Source: Clavaria fumosa
Lineage: Eukaryota; Basidiomycota; Agaricomycetes; Agaricales; Clavariaceae
Direction: 5' to 3'
Length of the DNA stretch: 64,000 nt
Assembly (NCBI GenBank): GCA_951802425.1
Contig: OX637797.1
Span: 1,674,001 to 1,738,000, forward strand
Position 1 is the stretch's first letter. The number at the start of each line of letters is the position of its first letter. The notes beneath the pieces were generated by a model, which did not search any database, was not told where the DNA came from, and was given only the letters and a program-made list of their open reading frames with translations. This document shows, in pieces, positions 24,352 to 32,302 of this stretch. The position numbers and the translations under genes are program-made.

Positions 24352-25115
24352 ATGCGGCGGCACCTCGCCATAGCCCTACAATGGGACCTTTCTCGACTCA
24401 CCTTCCGTCAGCGCGGTGTCTGCAGTCGAAGAGGACTGTTCTCAATACCAGACCTCTCGTCGCTCTCTCCATCCGGGAAGAACCCACCTCAGACCTACCA
24501 CGAGAGCAAGATCTTTCCGTACGTCATCCATCGCCCATGCCTTACCATCCCTTCTGCTTCACACCTGAACCAAAAGATATACGCAACGCCAGCTCTATGA
24601 CATTGTCGCCGATGTCGCTTCGTACCCTTGGTTTGTTCCCTTCTGCACCGGGTCAAAAATCCTGAGGAGCTGCCAGGAGCGCCGAGGCAATCGAATCGTC
24701 ACAACCATGGACGCCGAGCTGACCGTCGGCTTTCTGTCTTTCTCTGAAAGCTATACCAGTCACGTAACATGCACCTCGCATGATTCCGTCGTGGTGAGCC
24801 TCTACCCGGCTTCACCGCAGCCGTGCTGTGCTTAACTAGGACCCGCAGGCCGTCGCCTCTTCAACTACGCCCTTGTTCGAGACGCTTGAAACGGTGTGGC
24901 GCTTCCAAAGGGCACCCGTCACCTCTCCGCTTCCGGCCCCTACAGCTAATGACTCGTCATTTGCGCCTACACTTGTCACCCTTGATCTCAGTTTTGCTTT
25001 CGCAAGCCCTATACATGCGGCCGTCTCCACGACGTTCTTCAGCCGAATATCTCAGTTGATGGTCAAGGCGTTTGAGGCACGCTGCTTGAAAGTATACGGA
25101 TCTGGACTTCATTAG
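24352..25115 (+). CDS. COQ10: Coenzyme Q-binding protein Coq10, mitochondrial
   Basis: START-domain protein of the inner mitochondrial membrane that binds ubiquinone and is needed for its proper use in respiration. Seen: ATG 24352 begins MRRHLAIALQWDLSRLTFRQ, an Arg-rich amphipathic presequence. Then come GLFSIPDLSSLSP, QTYHESKIFPY, an intron, LYDIVADVASYPWFVPFCTG, DAELTVGFLSFSESYTSHVT, an intron, PLFETLETVWRFQRAP, LDLSFAFASPIHAAVSTTFF and MVKAFEARCLKVYG, with TAG at 25113. Length of about 205-210 residues and motif order match the family. The frame remains open upstream to 24220, but the 24352 start gives the better presequence. It converges on the next gene with 20 bp between stop codons. 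Confidence 0.9.
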
Positions 25116-25135
25116 ATTGGTAGAGTCCCTCGTCA

Positions 25136-25733
25136 TCATTCGACTATCTCCTTTGCCGCCCTTTTATCTGGCGGTATCAGTCTATCTTTGTCCTCGACGG
25201 GCAACCTCCACCGCCATTCGTCAGGTATAGAGGTTTCATTTGGGTAGAGCCATTTTCCCTTTCCTTTGCATGATATTAAGACTTGCGGATTTCCGTGCTC
25301 GTCTTTGGGGCCAGCCCGAACGAGAATTCTCTCAATTTCGGCTTCGTGGACCATCGTGTCCAGGACTACCTTTTTGAGGTACCTGAGGTGATAGAATGTA
25401 TGGGATAGTTGAATCGACACCTTCTGCTGAGCGAACGTACCTCATCGACCTGATCGGGTGAGTAGGAAATGGGGGCGGTACAGTTGGTTCGTATTCCATC
25501 GATAATGGCTTGTACACTTCTCTCGCCATCTTTTTTTTCCCTTGGGGTTTCGGCTTTGTCACTCGAGGTAACTCTCCATCCGGGGAAGACGACTCGGGGG
25601 TGATGGAATTAAGATCTAACTGGTGGCAAGCCTCGTAAATTTGGTGTGTTTTCAGACCGAACGGGACATGGGGTTTGAGGACAATGCGAACAAGTTGGCG
25701 TGCAAAAGGAGTGGCAACCGTGAGGAGAAGCAT
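25136..25733 (-). CDS. Small conserved protein, probably mitochondrial, function unknown
   Basis: Two exons. ATG 25733 starts MLLLTVATPFARQLVRIVLK, a basic, acid-free leader suggesting mitochondrial import. The body has a Lys-rich segment (KPKPQGKKKMAREVYKP), the phrase HPIRSMR, an intron of about 60 bp, then YLKKVVLDTMVHEAEIERIL and a C-terminal WRWRLPVEDKDRLIPPDKRA, with the stop at 25136. I do not recognise the family with certainty; size, basic character and leader would suit a mitochondrial ribosomal protein, but that is inference only. Three CACGTG boxes lie 83-119 bp upstream of its ATG, and the retrotransposon begins 164 bp upstream. Confidence 0.7.
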
Positions 25734-25815
25734 GTCCACGCGACAGGACTGGCTGGCCACGAGAAGCGTCTGAGAAAAATGTCGCTGAGAGCGACTTGAA
25801 AGGATTTCCTTAAAT

Positions 25816-25852
25816 CACGTGATCCCAATTAGATAGCACGTGTCATCACGTG
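25816..25852. promoter_or_regulatory. Cluster of three CACGTG boxes
   Basis: Hexamers at 25816-25821, 25837-25842 and 25847-25852, upstream of the gene starting at 25733. CACGTG is the core of Cbf1/bHLH-type sites; the role here is inferred from position and clustering. Confidence 0.45.
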
Positions 25853-25896
25853 CCATTTATCCATTAGCAATGCGCCCGCGCATCATGGAATTTTGT

Positions 25897-26375
25897 TCGG
25901 CTTTAAACGAGTTTACTAGAGTCTAATATGTGACAAGCACCCCAGAGCACTCATCCGGCATCCGTGCCTCTCACGCTCCGTGCGTCTCATGTCCTCGACA
26001 TTTCGCGATCCGTTCGCCTCACGCTCTGCGCGTCTAGATGCCCCGCATCTCTCCTCTCGCCCCGTGCGACTCAGAGGCCTCCGCCTTCGCCTCTCCTGCT
26101 TAACCCTACCTCGCTCCTCCTTTCCTTTACCTTTGCTTACTCATATTTACTCTTCAACCTTGTGCGCTCCACTCCCCTTTCCCTTTCGTAGTTAACTCCT
26201 GCTATTTATTTGAGACATTACCATCACTCTTAACACAAGGGACACCGAGCCAGCCTCTCTGCCTCCTCTCTCGCTCTCGGTGTCCCTTGCGTACGTCGTC
26301 TCTCTATGCTCTCCTCTCTCGCTCTCACTGTAACTCCCTTCCTCTAGTGTTACACTTGTATTGTCTTAGCGCTAC
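25897..26375 (+). repeat. Ngaro A1 split direct repeat
   Basis: 479 bp, matching A2 at 30710-31188. CT-rich on the + strand. It contains a perfect 14-bp inverted repeat (arms 26236-26249 and 26276-26289, CAAGGGACACCGAG and its complement) around a 26-nt pyrimidine-rich loop. Probably holds the promoter for the ORFs that start at 26411. Confidence 0.93.
26236..26289 (+). other. Perfect 14-bp hairpin in the A repeat
   Basis: Arms CAAGGGACACCGAG (26236-26249) and CTCGGTGTCCCTTG (26276-26289), with the loop composed of C/T/G runs. The same structure lies in A2 at 31049-31102. It lies about 120 bp before gag, within a likely 5' leader. Confidence 0.8.
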
Positions 26376-26410
26376 ATCATCGTACCTCCAATCGAATCAT
26401 ATTCTCAAAT

Positions 26411-27682
26411 ATGTCAAGGAGTGATGATACAGTACATCCATCTACATCACAAGCGAATAGACAGCAATCGTCGAACCAAGGGGCATCGATTGACATTGCT
26501 GGACCGTCTATCGACACACAAGACCAAAACGTTCAGGGCGCAGACACCGATGTTGGTCGAAGATGTTACGAAGTCGTTCAACAATATCGCGGAGGTCGAC
26601 TCACCAAAGTTGCCGCTATATTACAGTTTCAGCAGATTATCCCACATGAAACGCTTGAACAAGCCGAGTTTCTCAAGGCACTCGAATCGTACACTAAGAT
26701 GCTCGACAATTTCGACCGTTTCAGAGAAGCCGCGAGCGCACGATCCCATACGATCAGTTCGCAGCTGGGAGATCAAGGAAACCAGGATCCCGCACCAGAT
26801 GACCAACCTCCCTCCAATAACGACCAAAACCCGGTCGCTCCTCAGCCGCCTAAGCGACCAACCTCTCCAGTCGAGTCAGAGGGAGGTAGTCACCCCTCAA
26901 AGCGACGCATCGACGTCAATGCTCTGCCTTGGGTCAACCAACAGACTACCAGATCCGTCGCTTTGTCCGGACCACTTCGTGACACACAGTTGCTCCTCGA
27001 GAATTTCGCTCGGGACCCCAAGTTTGCTAAAACGTCTCTCACCAATAGCTTCAATTGCCCACAATTTCCAGACTCCGAATGGAACAATCTCATCTGTGGG
27101 CGAGCAGTCGACCTCGACCATGTCTTGTCTGGGCTCTTCGCAGTCTCACAAGATACCAAAAAAAGGGAACGAGTGGGAGACATCGAATTTTCATTCGCAA
27201 CGGCGGCGCCCAGTAAAACGGTCAAAACCCATGGGGATTGGGTTACAGCTTGGGGACCCACTGTCGAGGCCACCGTCTTTGTCTTTCCGCATCGCGAGTC
27301 CGAACTGCGAGAATACGGACGTTACATACTCGGATTCTTTGCCGCTGTCCCACCAGAGTTGCATCACCGCATCATCAATTATGATAAGGCCGTCAGAGTT
27401 CGAGCAGCACAACGTCGAGACTTGCTCCTCACCGATTTCAATGCCTTTGCCGACTTACACACCCATTGGGTCCAAAACATCTCAGCATCTAGCCCAACCC
27501 GGTCTGTGTCTGTTAGGCGAAACACTACACGCAAACGCGAGGCATGCCGTCGATGGAATCAAGGACGATGCCCGAACACGTCGGTGTCCTGCGATTACGG
27601 ACACTTCTGTGGAGTATGTGGGACGAACACACACCCTGCCAAAGAGTGTTCCCAATTGCGAGAGAAAACAAAAAAGTTATGA
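26411..27682 (+). CDS. Ngaro ORF1, gag-like protein with CCCH and CCHC zinc fingers
   Basis: 423 residues from ATG 26411. The N-terminal half is Ser/Gln/Asp-rich; the central region (about residues 170-330) is a probable capsid-like fold of unknown family (PQFPDSEWNNLICGRAVDLD is typical of fungal DIRS gag). The C terminus carries a CX7CX6CX3H finger (CRRWNQGRCPNTSVSCDYGH) directly followed by a retroviral-type CX2CX4HX4C knuckle (CGVCGTNTHPAKEC). Nucleic-acid binding is inferred from these. The stop TGA at 27680 lies inside the ORF2 frame, which is +1 relative to this ORF. Confidence 0.88.
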   Translation: MSRSDDTVHPSTSQANRQQSSNQGASIDIAGPSIDTQDQNVQGADTDVGRRCYEVVQQYRGGRLTKVAAILQFQQIIPHETLEQAEFLKALESYTKMLDNFDRFREAASARSHTISSQLGDQGNQDPAPDDQPPSNNDQNPVAPQPPKRPTSPVESEGGSHPSKRRIDVNALPWVNQQTTRSVALSGPLRDTQLLLENFARDPKFAKTSLTNSFNCPQFPDSEWNNLICGRAVDLDHVLSGLFAVSQDTKKRERVGDIEFSFATAAPSKTVKTHGDWVTAWGPTVEATVFVFPHRESELREYGRYILGFFAAVPPELHHRIINYDKAVRVRAAQRRDLLLTDFNAFADLHTHWVQNISASSPTRSVSVRRNTTRKREACRRWNQGRCPNTSVSCDYGHFCGVCGTNTHPAKECSQLREKTKKL

Positions 27683-29504
27683 GGATGTGTGGCTAACGAA
27701 GCCGCGATACGCTCGCCACCTCATCTGGAATGATTCCTTTACTGATACGACTTCTCCTTCGATTCTTGCTACTGTTCTTGCTAGCCCGGTTCCTTTGCCT
27801 CCTATAATCGAACTCATGGATTCAGTCGCTATGCAAACCATACGAGAAAATTCACATTTGTTCAAAATCGTTACACCGATCGATGTCAAACTTTTCGGAT
27901 TGTATTTGTACACGCATCCAAATCAACCCTTCGTATCCTCCGTCTGTCGCGCTCTCCGTGAAGGTTTCTGGCCTTGGGCCGAAACCGAAGAACACCAGCG
28001 TCCCTCATCCTTCGATAACTCTCACCGTCCCCTCAAAGAACAAGAACATGCTCTTTTCGTTCGCCAACAGAGAGATATAGAAGTCTCCCTGGGTCAATTT
28101 TCCCCAAGCTTTGGACCGCATCTACTCCCGGGTATGTTCAGTATCCCTATTGGAGTTATTCCAAAGCCACACTCCGACAAGCTGCGTCTCGTGATAGATC
28201 AGAGCGCAGATCCCTACTCGCCGAATTCTCTCATCCCGCGATCGCAGCGGTCAGTTCCGCTTGACAATCTTTACCATCTCGGTGCCATACTACGTCGTGT
28301 CCATAAACTTAACCCTCGCTCGCGCTTGGTCCTTTTCAAATCAGACGTCTCCCGCGCCTATCGTCTTGCACCGATGCACCCATTGTGGCAGTTAAAACAA
28401 ATTATTACTGTTGATGGAGATCGACATGTTGATCGTTGTAATAATTTTGGCAATGGTGCAGCAGGACGAGTTTGGTGGTCCATCATTGCGTTAGTCCTCT
28501 GGATAGCCGTCTTTGTGAAAGGGATCCCGGATATCTTGGGTTACGTAGACGATGAATTCTCTTGGGATTTTGAAAACAGTTTAGAGTGGTACGCACCATA
28601 TCACAAACTCCTCCCTACCAAGCAAGCGCGACTTCTCTCCTTGTGGGACGAACTAGGTATTCCACATGAAGAGCGCAAACAAATATATGGTTCACCACTC
28701 ACTATCATCGGATTCGATGTTGATCCAAATTTCATGACGATCACCATGCCGCATGAAGCTCGAGTCGCTTTAACCACCGCTATCCGGTCATTCGCAATCC
28801 CTGGTCGACGCCGTCCTCTCCGTGATTTCCAATCACTCGCTGGATGGATTAACTGGGCCCTAAACGCGTATCCCCTTCTGAGGCCTGGACTCTCTTCACT
28901 CTATGCGAAGATTTCAGGAAAGGACAACCCACACCAACTGGTGTGGGTCAGCGTTACTTTGTGTCGCGAACTACTATGGATAGCTGAGAGAGTTGATGAG
29001 TCAGACGGGGTGCATATGATGGAATCATCCGAGTGGGACGCGACCCAAGCTGAGTCAGTTTTCTACACTGATGCCTGTCTCGCTGGTCTGGCCTTCTGGT
29101 CACCACGCCTCATGCTGGGCTTCCAATGCGGCGACGTTCCTTCTTTCACCATTTTGGGTCTCGAAGCACTCGCTGTCCTCTCTGCGATCCATTACGTTGC
29201 GCACCATGAAACACTGGGCCGTTCGATTCATCGACTCCTCATTTACTGCGACAACACCAACACAATACAAATGTTTAACTCATTGCATGCCAGTCCGAGT
29301 CTGAATCCCATCCTCCTCACCGCGTGTGACCTTTTACGGACTCACAAAATCGCGCTCATGATCCAATACGTGCCCACACACCAAAACTTCATCGCTGATG
29401 CCCTCTCTCGATTCAAAAACGAACGAGCACTTCGCCTGTACCCGGCACTATGTGTCGCGCAATTTCAACCCCCTCGTCTAGCGCTGGGGGCAACTCAAAT
29501 TTGA
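26424..29504 (+). CDS. Ngaro ORF2, reverse transcriptase and RNase H
   Basis: Frame open from before 26424 to the TGA at 29502-29504, +1 relative to gag. The conserved protein begins only after gag, near 27800. RT: KPHSDKLRLVIDQSAD, motif A FKSDVSRAYRLAPMHPLW, a GNGAAGR region, motif C GYVDDEFSWDF, then IGFDVDPNFMTITMP. RNase H: FYTDACLAGLAFWSP (first Asp), LGLEALAVLSAIHY (Glu), LLIYCDNTNTIQMF (Asp) and VPTHQNFIADALSR (last Asp). All catalytic acids of both domains are present. The first 1.26 kb of this open frame lies entirely over gag and encodes a Ser/Arg/His-rich stretch without any known domain, so the true N terminus (independent start, +1 frameshift or splicing) is unclear. Confidence 0.88.
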   Translation: MIQYIHLHHKRIDSNRRTKGHRLTLLDRLSTHKTKTFRAQTPMLVEDVTKSFNNIAEVDSPKLPLYYSFSRLSHMKRLNKPSFSRHSNRTLRCSTISTVSEKPRAHDPIRSVRSWEIKETRIPHQMTNLPPITTKTRSLLSRLSDQPLQSSQREVVTPQSDASTSMLCLGSTNRLPDPSLCPDHFVTHSCSSRISLGTPSLLKRLSPIASIAHNFQTPNGTISSVGEQSTSTMSCLGSSQSHKIPKKGNEWETSNFHSQRRRPVKRSKPMGIGLQLGDPLSRPPSLSFRIASPNCENTDVTYSDSLPLSHQSCITASSIMIRPSEFEQHNVETCSSPISMPLPTYTPIGSKTSQHLAQPGLCLLGETLHANARHAVDGIKDDARTRRCPAITDTSVEYVGRTHTLPKSVPNCERKQKSYEDVWLTKPRYARHLIWNDSFTDTTSPSILATVLASPVPLPPIIELMDSVAMQTIRENSHLFKIVTPIDVKLFGLYLYTHPNQPFVSSVCRALREGFWPWAETEEHQRPSSFDNSHRPLKEQEHALFVRQQRDIEVSLGQFSPSFGPHLLPGMFSIPIGVIPKPHSDKLRLVIDQSADPYSPNSLIPRSQRSVPLDNLYHLGAILRRVHKLNPRSRLVLFKSDVSRAYRLAPMHPLWQLKQIITVDGDRHVDRCNNFGNGAAGRVWWSIIALVLWIAVFVKGIPDILGYVDDEFSWDFENSLEWYAPYHKLLPTKQARLLSLWDELGIPHEERKQIYGSPLTIIGFDVDPNFMTITMPHEARVALTTAIRSFAIPGRRRPLRDFQSLAGWINWALNAYPLLRPGLSSLYAKISGKDNPHQLVWVSVTLCRELLWIAERVDESDGVHMMESSEWDATQAESVFYTDACLAGLAFWSPRLMLGFQCGDVPSFTILGLEALAVLSAIHYVAHHETLGRSIHRLLIYCDNTNTIQMFNSLHASPSLNPILLTACDLLRTHKIALMIQYVPTHQNFIADALSRFKNERALRLYPALCVAQFQPPRLALGATQI

Positions 29505-30478
29505 TGCCATTTGCTCGTCGGTCCAGGTCCACGCCTCGTGAGACCTGGGCTTCCTCTCGTTTGATACAGGAACGAGCTGTCGCGCTTGGTTCGTCCATCG
29601 AACCATCTACTGCTGCTGCCTATTTTTCAGCAGTCCGTTCGTATGCTAACTTTTGCCATGCTCACCACCTTCCTATTCGACCAACGCCCGACACTTTGAG
29701 CCTTTACGCTGTCTATATGTCGCATTACATCAAACCCTCTTCAGTAGACTCATACCTCTCAGGCATTGCCTGTGCCCTCGAATCTTACTTCCCAGACGTT
29801 CGGGCTGCACGACATCACCGCCTCGTCACTGCGACCATCCAGGGATGCAAGAAATTGCGTGCGGTCCCAACCTCGCGTAGACGTCCCCTCACCCGTGACG
29901 AACTTTGCACCGCACAACTCGCTTATGCCACTTCCACAGCACATGACGACCTCCTTTTCCTCGCTATCTTACTCACCGCTTTCCATGGCTTACTCCGTCT
30001 GGGTGAAGTAGTCTGGCCTGATGCGTCGAGCTTACAAGATTACCGAAAGGCCTGTTTGCGCCATACGGTGAACTTGTTACCCACCGGGTTCAGCTTCTAC
30101 CTACCGGGCCACAAAGCAGACCGTTTTTTCGAAGGAAATACTGTCCTTCTCCAGCGCCTGTCCGCTCGCGACGACCCAGATGCACCTTTCCGCACTTATC
30201 TCAAGTCTCGCGACCGCCTGTTCCCTTTCAACCCCGAGCTCTGGCTTCGCAGCGACGGCTCCATCCCTACTCGCCGTTGGTTCATCTCTCACCTTCGGCA
30301 CCTTTTCCCAGGCAATGTCGGAGGCCATTCCCTCCGGGCCGGCGGTGCTACCGCCTTAGCAACTGCCGGCGTACCTCTTCACATCATCCAGGCGATGGGC
30401 CGTTGGGCTTCTGATACTTTTCAGATATATATTCGTCAGCACCCTTCCATTCTCGCTGCCTCAATTCCCACTTCTTAA
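29504..30478 (+). CDS. Ngaro ORF3, tyrosine recombinase
   Basis: About 324 residues from ATG 29504, which overlaps the ORF2 stop as TGATG; the frame is the same as gag. It is a phage-integrase-fold recombinase that would integrate the circular cDNA. Seen: an N-terminal core-binding region (AAYFSAVRSYANFCHAHHLP, YLSGIACALESYF), the first catalytic arginine in HGLLRLGEVVWPD, the box II motif GGHSLRAGGATALATAG with His and Arg, then MGRWASDTFQIYIRQHP containing the nucleophilic tyrosine. Nothing is missing, so the enzyme looks functional. Confidence 0.93.
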   Translation: MPFARRSRSTPRETWASSRLIQERAVALGSSIEPSTAAAYFSAVRSYANFCHAHHLPIRPTPDTLSLYAVYMSHYIKPSSVDSYLSGIACALESYFPDVRAARHHRLVTATIQGCKKLRAVPTSRRRPLTRDELCTAQLAYATSTAHDDLLFLAILLTAFHGLLRLGEVVWPDASSLQDYRKACLRHTVNLLPTGFSFYLPGHKADRFFEGNTVLLQRLSARDDPDAPFRTYLKSRDRLFPFNPELWLRSDGSIPTRRWFISHLRHLFPGNVGGHSLRAGGATALATAGVPLHIIQAMGRWASDTFQIYIRQHPSILAASIPTS

Positions 30479-30605
30479 CCTTCACCATATTGCCTCGTTA
30501 CTATCGTCTCCGACTCATTTTTTCTACCCTCTTCACCTTCCTTCCCCTTCCATCCTCTTTACCTTCCTTTCCCCTCCCTTCTCTCCCTCCCTCCTTTTTA
30601 GCCTT

Positions 30606-30709
30606 TTACGGCCCACTCGTCAATTTTGATCTCAGGTGCAGTCGCACCGTGTACGCCTAACTCCGTCCGCGCCCTCGTGCTCCACAGACCTGCTTGGTCA
30701 TCAGATTAG
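30606..30709 (+). repeat. Ngaro B1 repeat
   Basis: 104 bp beginning TTACGGCCCACTCGTCAATT and ending ATCAGATTAG, abutting A2 directly. It matches B2. Confidence 0.9.
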
Positions 30710-31188
30710 TCGGCTTTAAACGAGTTTACTAGAGTCTAATATGTGACAAGCACCCCAGAGCACTCATCCGGCATCCGTGCCTCTCACGCTCCGTGCGTCT
30801 CATGTCCTCGACATTTCGCGATCCGTTCGCCTCACGCTCTGCGCGTCTAGATGCCCCGCATCTCTCCTCTCGCCCCGTGCGACTCAGAGGCCTCCGCCTT
30901 CGCCTCTCCTGCTTAACCCTACCTCGCTCCTCCTTTCCTTTACCTTTGCTTACTCATATTTACTCTTCAACCTTGTGCGCTCCACTCCCCTTTCCCTTTC
31001 GTAGTTAACTCCTGCTATTTATTTGAGACATTACCATCACTCTTAACACAAGGGACACCGAGCCAGCCTCTCTGCCTCCTCTCTCGCTCTCGGTGTCCCT
31101 TGCGTACGTCGTCTCTCTATGCTCTCCTCTCTCGCTCTCACTGTAACTCCCTTCCTCTAGTGTTACACTTGTATTGTCTTAGCGCTAC
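30710..31188 (+). repeat. Ngaro A2 split direct repeat
   Basis: 479 bp copy of A1, starting TCGGCTTTAAACGAG and ending TTAGCGCTAC, followed by a 25-bp C/T-rich spacer before B2. It includes the same 14-bp hairpin. Confidence 0.92.
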
Positions 31189-31213
31189 CCTCCCCCCCTC
31201 CCTGTGTATGTAC

Positions 31214-31317
31214 TTACGGCCCACTCGTCAATTTTGATCTCAGGTGCAGTCGCACCGTGTACGCCTAACTCCGTCCGCGCCCTCGTGCTCCACAGACCTG
31301 CTTGGTCATCAGATTAG
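31214..31317 (+). repeat. Ngaro B2 repeat, right end of element
   Basis: 104 bp copy of B1; ends CATCAGATTAG against host sequence GATGATTC. Confidence 0.9.
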
Positions 31318-32302
31318 GATGATTCAAACACGGTACATCCCAAGGACCGGTTCAAGTTTAGGTCTGTGTTCCGATCACCGCCTAGTCGCTGAATGCCACG
31401 TCTTTAATAAACATAAAGCTTCCGAAATTGGGTGCGGCCGTTGAACGCTGAGCACTGAAGCCTTGAAGTTGCAGACTTCAAACATGGGATCATCGTGATT
31501 GAGGTCGCAGTAGTGACGACATTCATCGTTTCCAAGCGGATAATCTGGGCACCAGGCAAGTCTCCATTCTACGCGGGCTAAAAGGAGATGAACTACAGGT
31601 TGGGGCCCCGCCGATCGACCGCCGGACCTCGTTGGTTGTGTGCAGAATACAGCCTTTCTCAGACTAAATACAGGCTTGACTATGCTTGACTATGCGTTGG
31701 TAACATTGCAAGTCGTTGAAGCTATTCCTCTTGTTTCAGCCATGCAGTTGCATCGAAGTTACCATCGCTGATACAAGTTATTTCGCTCAGATGGAGGGGG
31801 TTGAGCGCCGATGAGCACGCTTGCGAGCATTGCCATTTCTAAGCGGGGGGGTGGGGGGTTGGTTTAGGGAAATGTTATCTAACGATGCCCAACGGAGATT
31901 TGGGTCACATCATATCACCAGGTTGCAGAGCAATCTTCGATGGCAACGAGTAGATGTTTGAAACTAGCAGGATTACAAGAAGAGTGTTTGTGTCTCAAGC
32001 AGACTTCGGTTCAGGCGCAGAAGTAGGGAGAGGGTACGGAGTACCGAGCCCGCTGTAGCGGCCGACGACCCCCTACGGGAGCATAGCCTTTATTGGGCTC
32101 CAAATGTTTTTATAAAAAAACACAGGGCTGCGCAACGTGCTTGGGTGTCTCACGTGGGGCCGTGTGGAGCACTGCATCGGCAACGGACATCGCCCTTCTC
32201 GTAACCGCGGTGATTTCTCACACAAAAGTGGAGTGCTGGTGCTGGTCTGCCAATTAACACCCCCCCCGGACCTGAATCTTCCTCACTATCCCATCTCTCA
32301 CA
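31318..32302. other. Intergenic region upstream of chitin synthase
   Basis: About 1 kb without a recognisable gene. It holds a G-rich run at 31845-31869 and a CACGTG box at 32151-32156, 147 bp before the chitin synthase ATG. Probably promoter plus flank of the inserted element. Confidence 0.45.

Larger units (their letters stand above)
25897..31317 (+). mobile_element. Ngaro-type (DIRS-class) tyrosine-recombinase retrotransposon, full length
   Basis: 5,421 bp element with three long ORFs (gag, RT/RNase H, tyrosine recombinase) and split direct repeats in the order A1 (25897-26375), internal, B1 (30606-30709), A2 (30710-31188), B2 (31214-31317). This A1..B1A2B2 layout, a tyrosine recombinase instead of a DDE integrase, and the absence of any methyltransferase-like domain define Ngaro elements. 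Repeat pairs are equal in length and look essentially identical, and all three ORFs are open, so the copy is young and possibly active. No target-site duplication is visible (left flank ends TTTTGT, right flank starts GATGATTC), as expected for recombinase-mediated insertion. It sits between two housekeeping genes, 164 bp from one start codon. Confidence 0.93.

Noticed and set aside
25964..26195. Two small ORFs (75 and 71 codons) repeated exactly at 30777-31008
   Set aside because: They lie in the A1/A2 repeats of the retrotransposon, are C/T-rich low complexity, and repeat only because the repeats do.
27665..27677. A AAA AAG slippery heptamer as a -1 frameshift site at the end of gag
   Set aside because: The RT frame is +1, not -1, relative to gag; a -1 shift would meet a stop quickly.
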